This document shows, in pieces, positions 18,397 to 28,047 of a DNA stretch of 64,000 nucleotides. The notes beneath the pieces are model-generated. The model worked only from the letters and a program-made list of their open reading frames with translations. It was not told the DNA's origin and did no database searches. Positions within the stretch are counted from its first letter, which is position 1. Each line of letters starts with the position of its first letter. Source of the stretch: UBA6522 sp965262365 (GTDB lineage Bacteria > Pseudomonadota > Gammaproteobacteria > Steroidobacterales > Rariloculaceae); contig OZ253541.1 of assembly GCA_965262365.1 (NCBI GenBank), forward strand, positions 5,952,001 through 6,016,000, in the 5' to 3' direction. The position numbers and the translations under genes were made by a program.

Positions 18397-19019
18397 GCGC
18401 CGCCAGAGATTTGGCGCGTGAGTTGCTAGGCCGTAGATTTGGCACCGTTCTCGCCGACCCGCCCTGGCGCTTCCAGAATCGGACAGGGAAGGTGGCGCCC
18501 GAGCACCGGCGTTTGTCCCGTTACTCGACGCTGTCCGTGGGGGAGATCGCGGAACTCCCGGTAGCGGACCATGTCGACGAAGTGGCGCACTGCTACTTGT
18601 GGGTTCCGAACGCGCTGCTGCCGGCTGGAATCGAGGTCCTCGCTTCGTGGGGGTTCGAGTACAAGACGAACCTAGTCTGGCACAAGATCAGGAAGGACGG
18701 CGGCTCGGATGGTCGGGGAGTTGGGTTTTACTTCCGCAATGTGACCGAGTTGATACTGTTCGGCGTTCGAGGCAAGGGTGCGCGAACACTGCAGCCGGGA
18801 CGCCGACAAGTGAATCTGATCGCGACGCGCAAACGCGAACACTCGCGGAAGCCGGACGAACAATACGAGATCATCGAGGGCTGCTCGTGGGGACCCTACC
18901 TTGAGTTGTTTGGGCGAGGAAGCCGTGACGGTTGGACGCTTTGGGGTGATCAAGCGATCCCGGAGTACGCTCCGGACTGGCCAACTTACGCCCACAACTC
19001 GGCAGCCGTCTTAGAGTGA
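18393..19019 (+). CDS. MT-A70-family DNA adenine methyltransferase
   Basis: About 208 residues of the MT-A70 group, which methylates adenine-N6. The catalytic motif is VLADPPWRF (DPPW) near residue 25, followed by the family blocks YLWVPNALLP, FEYKTNLVWHKI and the late ELFGRGSRDGWTLWGD. The GTG at 18393 was chosen because it overlaps the upstream stop (GTGA) and sits just before the conserved domain. An upstream ATG at 18264 would read through the preceding gene in another frame. It should protect host sites from the BglII-like nuclease encoded next. Confidence 0.88.
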   Translation: MSAARDLARELLGRRFGTVLADPPWRFQNRTGKVAPEHRRLSRYSTLSVGEIAELPVADHVDEVAHCYLWVPNALLPAGIEVLASWGFEYKTNLVWHKIRKDGGSDGRGVGFYFRNVTELILFGVRGKGARTLQPGRRQVNLIATRKREHSRKPDEQYEIIEGCSWGPYLELFGRGSRDGWTLWGDQAIPEYAPDWPTYAHNSAAVLE

Positions 19020-19750
19020 GTCTGGTCGCTCTATCGGGGGCAGGGTTCGACGTTGTTAGCTTGAACCACGCCGAAGCCGTCATGGTCCGCGACTTCGCGG
19101 CTCCTTTGCGTGAGCTCAGTGACGTTCTGGTCGGCATGGAGATTCTGGATGCGGAGCTGATTCGGGGTGGAGGTGGAGAGTCAATCCTCACGCAGCGTCT
19201 TCGTCAGGCGTTGACCGAGAGAGGCTGGAAGAAACGCAAGATAGTTATCCAGAAGACCGTGGACGGGAAGGAGCGGGCCGCAACGACGCACGAGATTGAC
19301 CATGTGCGAGAGACTGAGCAAGGGTCCGTGGCTCTTGAGATCGAATGGAATAACAAGGATCCCTTCTACGACCGGGACTTGGAGAACTTCCAGCGGCTCC
19401 ATGTCGAAGGTGCGATAAGCGTGGGCATCGTCTTGACACGCGGACAGACGTTGCAGCGGGACTTGCGCAGGATAGTGTTGGAGTTCGCGCTATCTCGGAA
19501 CATCAAGGGCTTCGACGATCTTGCCGGCATCGGCGTTACGCCGACGCAGAGGCAACGCGGAATGGTCGAGCGCTCTGGCGGCGAGTTCGCGAACAAATGG
19601 GCCAGGGTCTTCGTCGCTGACAAGTTTGGAATGGCGACCACGCACTGGGCCAAGCTCCAGGAGCGCGTCCGTCGTGGGGTTGGGAATCCCTGTCCGCTCA
19701 TCCTAATCGGTATCCCGTCGCGGGTCGTCAGAAAGTCGAAGCAGCCGTGA
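19016..19750 (+). CDS. BglII/BstYI-like type II restriction endonuclease
   Basis: A 244-residue endonuclease. The central segment HEIDHVRET...VALEIEWNNKDPFYDRDLENF, then ISVGIVLTRG, matches the BglII/BstYI group. Asp95, Glu108 and Glu110 are the likely metal-binding residues. BglII and BstYI cut AGATCT and RGATCY, so a GATC-containing target is plausible but unproven. The start is a GTG overlapping the methylase stop by 4 bp, so expression is coupled to the methylase, which should help keep protection ahead of cutting. The whole frame is open and of family-typical length. Confidence 0.87.
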   Translation: MSLVALSGAGFDVVSLNHAEAVMVRDFAAPLRELSDVLVGMEILDAELIRGGGGESILTQRLRQALTERGWKKRKIVIQKTVDGKERAATTHEIDHVRETEQGSVALEIEWNNKDPFYDRDLENFQRLHVEGAISVGIVLTRGQTLQRDLRRIVLEFALSRNIKGFDDLAGIGVTPTQRQRGMVERSGGEFANKWARVFVADKFGMATTHWAKLQERVRRGVGNPCPLILIGIPSRVVRKSKQP

Positions 19751-19891
19751 GGCGGGTGGATTGGGAGTCACGTGGAACGCATCGCAGCGTGAGGTACGGG
19801 GAAACGACGGCGGAAGAAGTGGCGCTGTCCGTCCTCAGATACAGAGATGCAGGAAAGGGACAGGTCGGATAGCCTGCAAGGTTTATACGTG

Positions 19892-20392
19892 ATGATAGAA
19901 CTAGTGAAAACTAACTGGGCAAAGGCTCTAGCGGAAGTCTGTGCGTCAATAGGCGGGACTCTGGGAGTAGTCTTCGTAATTGCTCTCATTGTCTCCGAAC
20001 AGGGAAATAACCTGACTGCTAGCGCTTCTTTTGCCCAGTACTTTCACGGCGGCCAAATCAGCCTCCCAATATTGTCCCTTTCTGGAATCATCCTTGTCGC
20101 GCTTCTTCGAAAGCATGGCACGCTACATCCGATGTTGGCTCTCGTTGTCTATATCGTCTTTTGTGGACCCATTGTTGCTGCTACGTTCATCATCGGGCTC
20201 AATCCCGGATTTCGTGCCGATGTATTGTCCCCTTCGAACCTCTTCTATCTATGGTGCTCCTACTGGGTGCTGCATGCTCTGTGGTTCTTAGTTCTCGCGT
20301 TGGAGCCCGCAGTTCCATCCGCGCAAGCGGCTGCGAAAGCGCAAGAAGGCCGCGTCAACCAGATAAAGGCAGGAGCAGCCGGACGTGCGTGA
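19892..20392 (+). CDS. Membrane protein paired with DGQHR gene
   Basis: A 166-residue protein with three or four predicted transmembrane helices (GTLGVVFVIALIV, ILSLSGIILVALL, ALVVYIVFCGPIVAATFII and the WVLHALWFLVLAL segment) and a polar Ala-rich tail. I do not recognise a family. The ATG at 19892 is preceded by AAGG; an alternative ATG at 19847 lacks a ribosome-binding site. Its stop overlaps the start of the DGQHR gene by 8 bp, so the two are one translational unit. In defence contexts, a small membrane protein beside a nucleic-acid-related protein is often the effector; that is inference. Confidence 0.7.
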   Translation: MIELVKTNWAKALAEVCASIGGTLGVVFVIALIVSEQGNNLTASASFAQYFHGGQISLPILSLSGIILVALLRKHGTLHPMLALVVYIVFCGPIVAATFIIGLNPGFRADVLSPSNLFYLWCSYWVLHALWFLVLALEPAVPSAQAAAKAQEGRVNQIKAGAAGRA

Positions 20393-21560
20393 CGACATCG
20401 AAGTTCCCATCAGATTGCCGGTTGCCAAGGTTACCCAACCGATTGGCGACTTCTACGTAGGTCGGATGGATGCCAGGAGGCTTGTTGCGATCTCCTACAC
20501 CGAAATTAGGCGTTTCGCTACGGGAACGCAGGACAAAATCGCCGGGATCCAGCGAGAGCGGTCAAAGCGCCGTATCAACCAGATCAAACAATACGTGAAT
20601 CTCGATTACGCTACATTTCCGACTTCGATCATCATAGCAGTGGAACCGGAGTGTGCGGAAATCAAACCGTATTCGGAGGAAATGCAGGATGTCTATTTTC
20701 TTGAGCTTTCTTCGTTTGGAAAGCCGAAAGATAGTGATCATATCCCGCTCGGAAAGATAGCATTTATCATCGACGGACAACACCGGCTTGCGGGGCTTGA
20801 GGGCCTGGAGGAGGGCCGGGACTTCGACGTCAACGTCTCGATTTTTGTCGGCGCTTCCGACGCAGATAAGGCTGAGATTTTTGCGCGCGTCAACCAGGCT
20901 CAAACTAAGGTCAACCAAAGCCTCGTCGTCGATTTGGCGTCCTATTTCGAAGAGCGCGGCCCTGTGAAGTTTGCCCATGAGGTGGTCCTCGCTATGAATA
21001 GAGACGAAGAAGGCCCGCTTTTCGATAAAGTTAAAAGATTGGGCAAGGCGGATCCCGGCAAGGGACAGGTACAAACACTCGCCCAAGCTACGGTAGTCAA
21101 GCCGATTGTCGAGTATATTTCGGCAGACCCTGAGTTGGAGAGGAATAGGCGATACCGCGGCATCTTCGGATCGCGGCGTGAGCGTGACGCTTGGAAGAAG
21201 TACATCTTCCAGCCGTTCTATGATGCAGAGGACGACAGCGGGGTGTATTTGTGTTTGCGGAACTATTTCGATGCGGTGAAGCAACACTGGCCCGAGTCCT
21301 GGGATAACAGTAGCGCTCGCACTGGCTTGGTCCTCAACAGGACGACTGGGTACGCTGCGCTAATGCGCTTCCTTCGGCAGGTGTATCTGCGAAATTGTAG
21401 TAAGAGCGAGATCCTATCAATCGATGACTGTAAGGAGGTCTTTAGCAAGATCAACATCGCTGACTCAGAGCTCACCAGAGATACGTTTATTCCAGGTAGT
21501 TCTGGGATTTCTGCTCTGTATCGGCGGATGATGTCGGAGGTTGAATGGACTGAGTTATGA
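20385..21560 (+). CDS. DGQHR-domain protein (DndB/DpdB-like)
   Basis: A 391-residue protein with the diagnostic motif IDGQHRLAGL near residue 130, placing it in the DGQHR superfamily. That superfamily includes DndB of DNA phosphorothioation and DpdB of 7-deazaguanine DNA modification, where it is linked to DNA modification or its control. No dnd or dpd partners are in the window, so this is a stand-alone type paired with the small membrane protein just upstream (8-bp overlap). The GTG at 20385 has AGGAG nine bases before it. The gene is complete and more AT-rich than the mobile-element genes to the right. Confidence 0.83.
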   Translation: MRDDIEVPIRLPVAKVTQPIGDFYVGRMDARRLVAISYTEIRRFATGTQDKIAGIQRERSKRRINQIKQYVNLDYATFPTSIIIAVEPECAEIKPYSEEMQDVYFLELSSFGKPKDSDHIPLGKIAFIIDGQHRLAGLEGLEEGRDFDVNVSIFVGASDADKAEIFARVNQAQTKVNQSLVVDLASYFEERGPVKFAHEVVLAMNRDEEGPLFDKVKRLGKADPGKGQVQTLAQATVVKPIVEYISADPELERNRRYRGIFGSRRERDAWKKYIFQPFYDAEDDSGVYLCLRNYFDAVKQHWPESWDNSSARTGLVLNRTTGYAALMRFLRQVYLRNCSKSEILSIDDCKEVFSKINIADSELTRDTFIPGSSGISALYRRMMSEVEWTEL

Positions 21561-21760
21561 GACATAGAGGACGATGATCACTCCCCCGGAATTTTCTCGC
21601 CAACCCTACTTTGAACTAAGGGCGTACAGCAAAAATGGGCAGAGGAACAGTGATAGCGGGCTAAAACTCAGGAATGTACCTGGGACAAAGCCTACAACTA
21701 TCTCGCTGCCCTAAAGACCGAGACCGCGTCTTATTGCTTGGGATACGCAAGAATTGACAG

Positions 21761-22636
21761 TCACTGCTTAAACACACCGTCAGTGGCACTCCACAATAGT
21801 GGGCGATCAATATTTCCTGCGCGGAGCAGAAAGTGCTGCATATCCTGATCTCTGTCGCCACGCGCAATCCGAATTGCTTGTGTGAGAATCTCACGGGTGC
21901 TCGGCAATACTTCAATGGACTCGAGCGATTTGGCGTGATCGTGACGTATCAAATCGGCGAACGCATCAATCATGTTGTTGTAGCCGCGCAGCCAGTCATT
22001 CATGTCTTTGGTCTCCTCCGCGCCGATATTTAAAGACAGGTCCCGCAGACATTTGATCCATGCTTTGTGGCAGAGCAAGTGGCTGATCGAAAAACGAAGT
22101 CGCCTGTCGATAGTATGGATTCCGTGGTCGGTGAATACGTCAGCGCAGAGAAGATCAGTGGTTACGTACGCGATCTCAATCATGGCTCCGAGGTGTGTGG
22201 TGGGCACTTCGCATCCTTCTAGAAGGAAGTACCGCCAGCTATTGTAGGATGTTCCTATGCTACTCAGAAAGTCATCCGAAGTGGACGGTGGGATGTAATC
22301 ATGAAGCGACCTGTACGCGATATAGCTGCCGCGTATGGCGGCTTTGTCACTGTCGTTGAATCTTCTAAAGAGCTCTTCGTATATTCGGTGCCCCTTGAAT
22401 CCTCGGCGGGGGTGCTCGATTCCGCGTAGCTCTAGCAAACACTTGAAGGACTGTTCGATGAGATGATAGGCGGAAACGACAAAGGGCCAGCAAGCAATGG
22501 CTTCGGATTCCGCAAAGAAATCTCTTTGTATTGGAAATTCGCTTAGTTGCTTTCGTTGGAATTGGACGGCGGCTGTGAGCCGATGGACCGCTCGATTCCT
22601 GATTTCGCCGTTTGAAGGCCGATAGGTATCGTTCAT
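21761..22636 (-). CDS. HEPN-like protein of unknown function
   Basis: A 291-residue soluble protein. The segment HLIEQSFKCLLELRGI followed by FKGHRIYELF resembles the helical core of HEPN domains (Glu-Gln-x-x-Lys helix, then GH and a second helix), but the RX4-6H ribonuclease motif is not obvious. I can say little else. It is co-oriented with, and about 110 bp downstream of, the broken STAND ATPase gene, so it may have belonged to the same operon. It is complete. Confidence 0.6.
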   Translation of the reverse strand: MNDTYRPSNGEIRNRAVHRLTAAVQFQRKQLSEFPIQRDFFAESEAIACWPFVVSAYHLIEQSFKCLLELRGIEHPRRGFKGHRIYEELFRRFNDSDKAAIRGSYIAYRSLHDYIPPSTSDDFLSSIGTSYNSWRYFLLEGCEVPTTHLGAMIEIAYVTTDLLCADVFTDHGIHTIDRRLRFSISHLLCHKAWIKCLRDLSLNIGAEETKDMNDWLRGYNNMIDAFADLIRHDHAKSLESIEVLPSTREILTQAIRIARGDRDQDMQHFLLRAGNIDRPLLWSATDGVFKQ

Positions 22637-22747
22637 TGGTTACTTAAGTCGGTGGCATCGGTGCCTCGGTTCGGTGGTGGTCTACGCATTGAAGCAGAGA
22701 CGATTCGCAATTGACTTGATTGGGTCCGAAGACGATGACGAATGAAG

Positions 22748-24765
22748 TCAAGAACGCGTTTGTTCGAAGCGCTGCTCATGCTCCCTACGACGCTGCTCGT
22801 ATGCCTGCTCGTACTGACACTCCTGTTGTTCCCACTGCACAAGTTGGGTGATACGGGTTTTTGCGGCGGCACGAATATCCGATCGATCATGCTCCAATAG
22901 CGTTTCAAAAGCATGTCGTCGATTCGCAATGATATTCGCCCTACTCCCCGACCATCCATTGGGCCGAACGGAACGCGACAATACTCTTAGGATCTCCAAG
23001 GGATCTTGTGTTGATTCAATGATCGCTAGGGCCTGCTCGGTAAACTTGGTTTTATCGCGCTCTTGCTCTTCTACAAATGGATAGATTGCTTGCGCGACCA
23101 TACCCAATCGCTCCTGAATATCGTCTTTCCGACACCAAGTCAATAACTTGCTGGCACCGACGTTGTACAGAGGATTTTTCTTATGACTCATCTCACGGAA
23201 AACCATGTTCCGGCGATGATCGTCCAATGCTGGATCAAGAAAAATGCCGTCAAGAAATCCAAATGTCGCGTTCTCCGCCAGGATGGGTACTACTTTCTCA
23301 ATGGTTCCCAAATAACCCGACGATGCTTTTAGCTTGAGGAAATAGGCTTCTAGGACCTCGTTCGAATCTTCAGGAAACTGAATTTCATCCATGCAGCACT
23401 CGATGATTTTCGAAAGATGGTGTTCATGCATGGGACCATAGTGAACATTTGCGGCGCTCCGTAGCTGCGCGGCAGATGCAGCCAAACCTAAGCTCCTAAT
23501 CACGGGGCTTAAGGTCTGTTGTTCATTTTTCAATCCGTGCAATCGCATGCCCAAACCTTCAAGAACTACTTCGGGCCCACCGGGTTTGTTCATTACCTTG
23601 AGCATCAGGTCCCGAACGTCGGCTTCGCTCAATACGTCAAACGGCGGACGCCATGCAATGCTTTCAAATTGCCGCAACGGCGTATCCTGATAGTCAAGCG
23701 ACCTCAGCAGCCGTTGAACGGATTTGTGACTCAACGGGATGGAGGTGTGCAGATCTACGATGAATCTTCTGAGAATTGGGCTTTTCACAGCGGTATCAAG
23801 AAGCTCCGACACTACTTTGCTGTCACGTTCGTGGTAGATCTGAAGGAAGCCGACCAAGACGCCGCATTGACGCGTCTGATCGTCCGTGAGTTCGAGCCAC
23901 TCGACAAGTTGCCTCCATAGAGTGTGCAGATCGTTAGACTGCTCGGCTAGCCCTTGGCCAAATTGAACAAAGTAGCCGGATGGGGCCGTAAAGATATCCC
24001 GCGAAAGCTCGAGCATATCCATCGGGTTGTGGGCCACGGCCATACCGAGTTCATGGGCTCTCGCAGCCGCCCGTCGGCTGGACTTTTCCCATTTGTTGCT
24101 ATCGTTAAAATCGAGATCTTCATCCAAAGTGAACTGTTCGTGTCCAGTGCTCAGTACGTAGGTTCGGACTTCGTCAGCAAGTTGCTGCGGCCTAAGCATT
24201 TCCTCCAAGTCATCCAATAACTCGACTCCATTGGGTGTCCTGTGAGCATCGGTGTTGCGGTAGTCGAAATATTTGATTGCTCGAACGGCGCGCCAACCTT
24301 GAAGCCATGCCCGGCGACTATTCAAGATATTCGCCATTGCCACGAGCTCTGTGCGCAATGCCGGATAGTTCCAAAGACCTCTGAGTTCGTCCGCGACGAG
24401 CTTGCGCGCCTCATCTGCCAATTCGACATCGTCCACAATGGCTATCTCTTTTGCGAGGGCGAGAAACCGAAGGAACCAATCATCCTGTTCTCCAATTGAT
24501 TTGGGACGGTAACCATGGGACCGCGGCCGAGCGCCGAATTCTAGACTATCGGATGACGGCCAATGGTCACTTTGTAAAGCCGCTTTGAGCATCCCCATAC
24601 CAAGACGTTGCTGGTTGCGCCTACCACTCAATAGATATCGGCGGACAACCCGTTCGCGAGTGGCCGGATCAGCCTCGGTGCCCGAGCGATATAGCGAGAA
24701 CAATCCAACCAGCCGATCTCGGCTATGGGTTCCCGGGTCCAGTTCTGCCAATGCAAACTTGGCTA
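22748..24765 (-). pseudogene. 3' part of STAND-ATPase defence gene (after IS630)
   Basis: About 671 residues of the C-terminal region of the 1285-residue protein described at 28048-29548. The real sequence begins ...LLAKFALAEL right at the TA where IS630 entered; residues before that in the open frame come from the element. The region is a long array of helical segments without catalytic motifs, as expected of a sensor domain. It ends in a Gln/Glu-rich coiled segment (WEQQECQYEQAYEQR). The frame stays open to the stop at 22748, so there is no decay beyond the insertion. Confidence 0.87.
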
Positions 24766-25987
24766 GTGTCACGTCATACATGATATGTCGTATGATTCGT
24801 GATAGATTCATCGCCGTTGAGGGAACACGGCGAGGGTTTGGCGATGAAGCGATATACGGTGACGTTGGAGCAGTCGGAGCGGGAGGCGCTGGAGGGGATA
24901 ACGCGCAAGGGCGCGCACCGCCCACAGAAGGTGATCAATGCCTTGGTTTTGCTCAACTGCGACGAAGGGGCGTTCAACGAGCGGCGCTCGACGGGGGCGG
25001 CGCTCGCGGAGGTCTTGCGCATCAGCCTGCGCCGGGTGGACCGGGTGAAGAAGCGTTTCGTCGAGGTGGGGTTGGAGGCGGCGCTGGGGGGTCGGCAGGG
25101 TCGGCGGCCGACGTATCGGCGCAAGGCCGACGGGGCGTTCGAGGCGCGCCTGATCGCGGTGAGTTGCGGCGACCCGCCGGCGGGCCATGCGCAATGGTCG
25201 CTACGGCTATTGGCGGATCGGGTGGTGGAACTCGGGTACATCGACAGTGTGTCGCACGAAACCGTGCGGCGGGTTCTAAAAAAAACGAACTCAAACCTTG
25301 GAAGCGCGTCGGGTGGGTGATTCCCCCGCAGCGCAACGGGCACTTCGTGGCGGCGATGGAACGGGTGCTCGAGGTCTATCGGCGGTCTTACGACCCGGCG
25401 TATCCGGTGGTGTGCATGGACGAGACGCCGCGTCAGTTGATCGGCGAAACGCGCGTGCCGGTCCCGGCGCGCCCCGGACAGCCCGAGCGCTACGATTACG
25501 AGTACCGGCGCTGCGGGGTGTGCAACGTCTTCATGGCCACCGAACCGTTGGCCGGCAAGCGCCTGACCAAGGTGACCGAACGCAAGACCAAAATCGACTG
25601 GGCGCACTTTCTCGCCGATATCGCTGCGCACTATACCCACGCCAGGAAAATCACCTTGGTCATGGACAATCTGAGCACTCACCGCCCCGGCGCGCTCTAC
25701 GAAGCGTTCCCGCCGGCGCAGGCCAAGGCGCTGTGGGACCGGTTCGAGTTCGTCCATACTCCCAAGCACGGCAGTTGGCTGAATGTCGCCGAGGTCGAAC
25801 TCAACGTCATGATCCGCCAATGTCTCAACCGACGCATCGATTCCATCAACGTCCTGCGCGACGAAGTGGCGGCTTGGCAAGCTTCGCGCGACCGGCTGCA
25901 GGCCAAAGTCAATTGGCAGTTCACTACCGACGACGCGCGCGTGAAACTGAAACGGCTTTATCCGACATTTGAAGCGTGACACGACAC
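24766..25987 (+). mobile_element. IS630-family element, copy 3 (complete, 1222 bp)
   Basis: Identical as far as I can see to the copies at the left edge, but inverted. Flanked by TA at 24764-24765 and 25988-25989. Removing the element and one TA joins ...CVSLL to AKFALAEL in frame within the ATPase gene on the opposite strand, which proves the insertion point. Confidence 0.96.
24844..25979 (+). CDS. IS630-family transposase, copy 3 (two frames, -1 frameshift)
   Basis: Same protein as at 1057-2192. Frame 0 runs from 24844 to a stop at 25320; the catalytic frame continues from the A8 run at 25278-25285 to 25979. A -1 slip on A-AAA-AAA gives ...RRVLKKNELKPWK and one DDE transposase of about 378 residues. 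A GAGG site lies about 8 nt before the ATG. Confidence 0.92.
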
Positions 25988-25989
25988 TA

Positions 25990-26334
25990 GAAGAGAGACA
26001 CATCGTTCAAAATGATTGTTGTCATATGCGATCAAGGCCAGGAGATTTACAAACGTGAAGCGGTGGCGATTTGCCAGGGAAACGAATGTGTTGGTGGCTC
26101 GGTCCCCGACTTGTACCTCCATAGCGTTCAAGACTTCCTCCGGTGCTACAGGCGAAACGTTTACAAGAAGCTGGATACCGTCTTCATTGAGGCGCGGGAG
26201 ATCGCTCAATAACCCACCGGGCGACATCCACGAATTGACGATACTCCGTGAAATAGCGTGATCATGAAGATATCCAATACGCCTTCCAAAGGATTTGAGC
26301 AGGCGGGCATTTGGCAGGTGTTGGAATGTATCTA
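25990..26334 (-). pseudogene. Middle part of STAND-ATPase defence gene (between two IS)
   Basis: About 115 residues stranded between the ISNCY element (right) and IS630 (left). After removing the elements the protein reads ...IPIHDIL-DTFQHLPNARLL and ...FERCVSLL-AKFALAEL, both in frame. No start codon of its own is meaningful. See 28048-29548. Confidence 0.87.
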
Positions 26335-28047
26335 GTTCTTGTCCGTAAATTCCTAATGGATTGATTTAGCTGGACAAACAGGCGTTTTGAGGTAGTTGAA
26401 AACCGGCGTTTCGGCTATTCTTGTCTTGGATTCGAGGCAAAACGCGAAAAACCGAGAACGCCGGAGGCGCCATGCGCGAGAAACGCACCGCACAAACAAG
26501 TTTATTCGATCCGCCCGCCATTGACCATCCGCTCGCGGACGGCTTGGAACGGGCGTCGGTCTGGTTGGACGAGCACCCGGAGTTGCTCGACGAGATCGCC
26601 GCCGATCTGGGCGCCGATACGGGGGCGGCGCGCGGTCGCCACGGGCTGACCTGCGAGACGATTCTGCGTTGCGCGGTACTCAAGCATCTGCGCCAGGAGA
26701 CCTGCCGGGGGCTGGAGTTTGCGTTGCGGGACTCGCGTTCGGCACAGCGTTTCGCGCGCGTGGACACGGCGCGGCTGCCGAAGAAGTCAGCGCTGCAGGC
26801 GGCGCTGGGGGCGGTGAGCGCGACGACTTGGGAGCGCATCAATCGGCACTTGCTTGGCGTGGCGAGCGCGGCGGGGATCGAAACCGGAAACCGGCTACGT
26901 ATCGACAGCACGGTGACCCATACGCATATCCTGGAACCCGCCGACAGCCGCCTGCTGTACGACGGGATACGCGTGCTGAGCCGGTTGCTCGGCACGGCGC
27001 GCAAGCGCTTGGGGCCGCAAGTCGTGGTGTTTCACGATCACCGTCGGGCGGCCAAGCGGCGCACGTTGGAGATCGGGTCGCGACGCGGCGCGCGGCGCTC
27101 GAAGACCTACCGCAAGCTGTTGCGGTTGGCGCAGCGCACGCTGGGCTACGCCGAGGGGGCGTTGCCGGCGGTGGCGTCCGCGGCGCCGCCGTGGGCCGTG
27201 TCATGGACACAAAACGTCAGCGAAACCAGAGAGTTGCTGCTCCGTGTCGTGGATCAGACGCAACGCCGCGTGTTCGACGGCGAGACGGTACCGGCGGCGG
27301 AAAAGGTACTGAGCCTGTTCGAGCCGCACACCGACATTATCCTCAAGGGCGGTCGCGGCACGCACTTCGGTCACAAGGTCAACTTCGCCACCGGGCGCAG
27401 CGGACTGGTGCTCGACACGGTGGTGGAGAAGGGCAATCCGGCCGACAGCGCGCGCTGCCTGCCGATGCTTGAGCGGCATATCGAACACTACGGCACGGCG
27501 CCGACGCACGCGGCCTTCGACGGCGGCTACGCGTCGCGCGAGAACCTCAAGCAGGCCAAGGCGCTTGGCGTGACGCATGCGATGTTCCACAAGAAACGCG
27601 GCATGAAAGAGACCGACATGTCCCCCTCGCCGTGGGTGTACCGGCAACTCAAGCGCTTCCGCGCCGGTATCGAAGCGGGTATCTCCTACCTGAAACGCTG
27701 CTTCGGTCTCGGCCTGTGCCGCTGGCGCGGCTGGCCGCGATTCCAGGCCTACGTGCACTCGGCCGTGTTCGCCCACAACCTGATGCGCCTCGTGCGACCG
27801 CCCCCGCGGCCGGCCTGACGCCTTCCGCCAGCCATCGCCGTGTACCGGTTCAAAGACCGGCGAGCGCCCGTGCCCGATGCCTGAAAATCGACGCTTTGCG
27901 CGGCCAAACGCACGGCCCCGGTGACGCTCGACGGGCGCGAGCCCGTGGCGAATCCGCTTTTTTGCCAACCAACCGGATTTGTGACAAAGTGCAAGGTCGC
28001 TTCCAACTCAACCCCCGCTTCGAACCCCGCCGTTTACGGACAAGAAC
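26335..28047 (+). mobile_element. ISNCY-type element, complete (1713 bp)
   Basis: The ends carry a perfect 15-bp inverted repeat, GTTCTTGTCCGTAAA at 26335-26349 and its complement at 28033-28047. A 6-bp target duplication, TATCTA, flanks it at 26329-26334 and 28048-28053. It holds one transposase gene and about 220 bp of non-coding right end. It interrupts the STAND-ATPase gene in the opposite orientation. Confidence 0.94.
26472..27818 (+). CDS. ISNCY-family transposase
   Basis: A 448-residue transposase. MREKRTAQTSLFDPP, DEHPELLD, the GLTCETILRCAVLK block, RIDSTVTHTHI (first Asp), AAFDGGYASRENL (second Asp) and the late RFRAGIEAGISYLKRCFGL (Glu) fit the ISNCY group that resembles IS5/IS1182 catalytic folds. 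The start was placed at the ATG that begins the conserved MREKRT segment; an upstream in-frame ATG at 26421 would extend into the inverted-repeat side. The frame is intact. Confidence 0.9.
   Translation: MREKRTAQTSLFDPPAIDHPLADGLERASVWLDEHPELLDEIAADLGADTGAARGRHGLTCETILRCAVLKHLRQETCRGLEFALRDSRSAQRFARVDTARLPKKSALQAALGAVSATTWERINRHLLGVASAAGIETGNRLRIDSTVTHTHILEPADSRLLYDGIRVLSRLLGTARKRLGPQVVVFHDHRRAAKRRTLEIGSRRGARRSKTYRKLLRLAQRTLGYAEGALPAVASAAPPWAVSWTQNVSETRELLLRVVDQTQRRVFDGETVPAAEKVLSLFEPHTDIILKGGRGTHFGHKVNFATGRSGLVLDTVVEKGNPADSARCLPMLERHIEHYGTAPTHAAFDGGYASRENLKQAKALGVTHAMFHKKRGMKETDMSPSPWVYRQLKRFRAGIEAGISYLKRCFGLGLCRWRGWPRFQAYVHSAVFAHNLMRLVRPPPRPA

Noticed and set aside
22748..24925. 725-aa protein starting inside IS630
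   Set aside because: The first 54 or so residues are IS630 sequence. The true protein continues across the element into 25990-26334.
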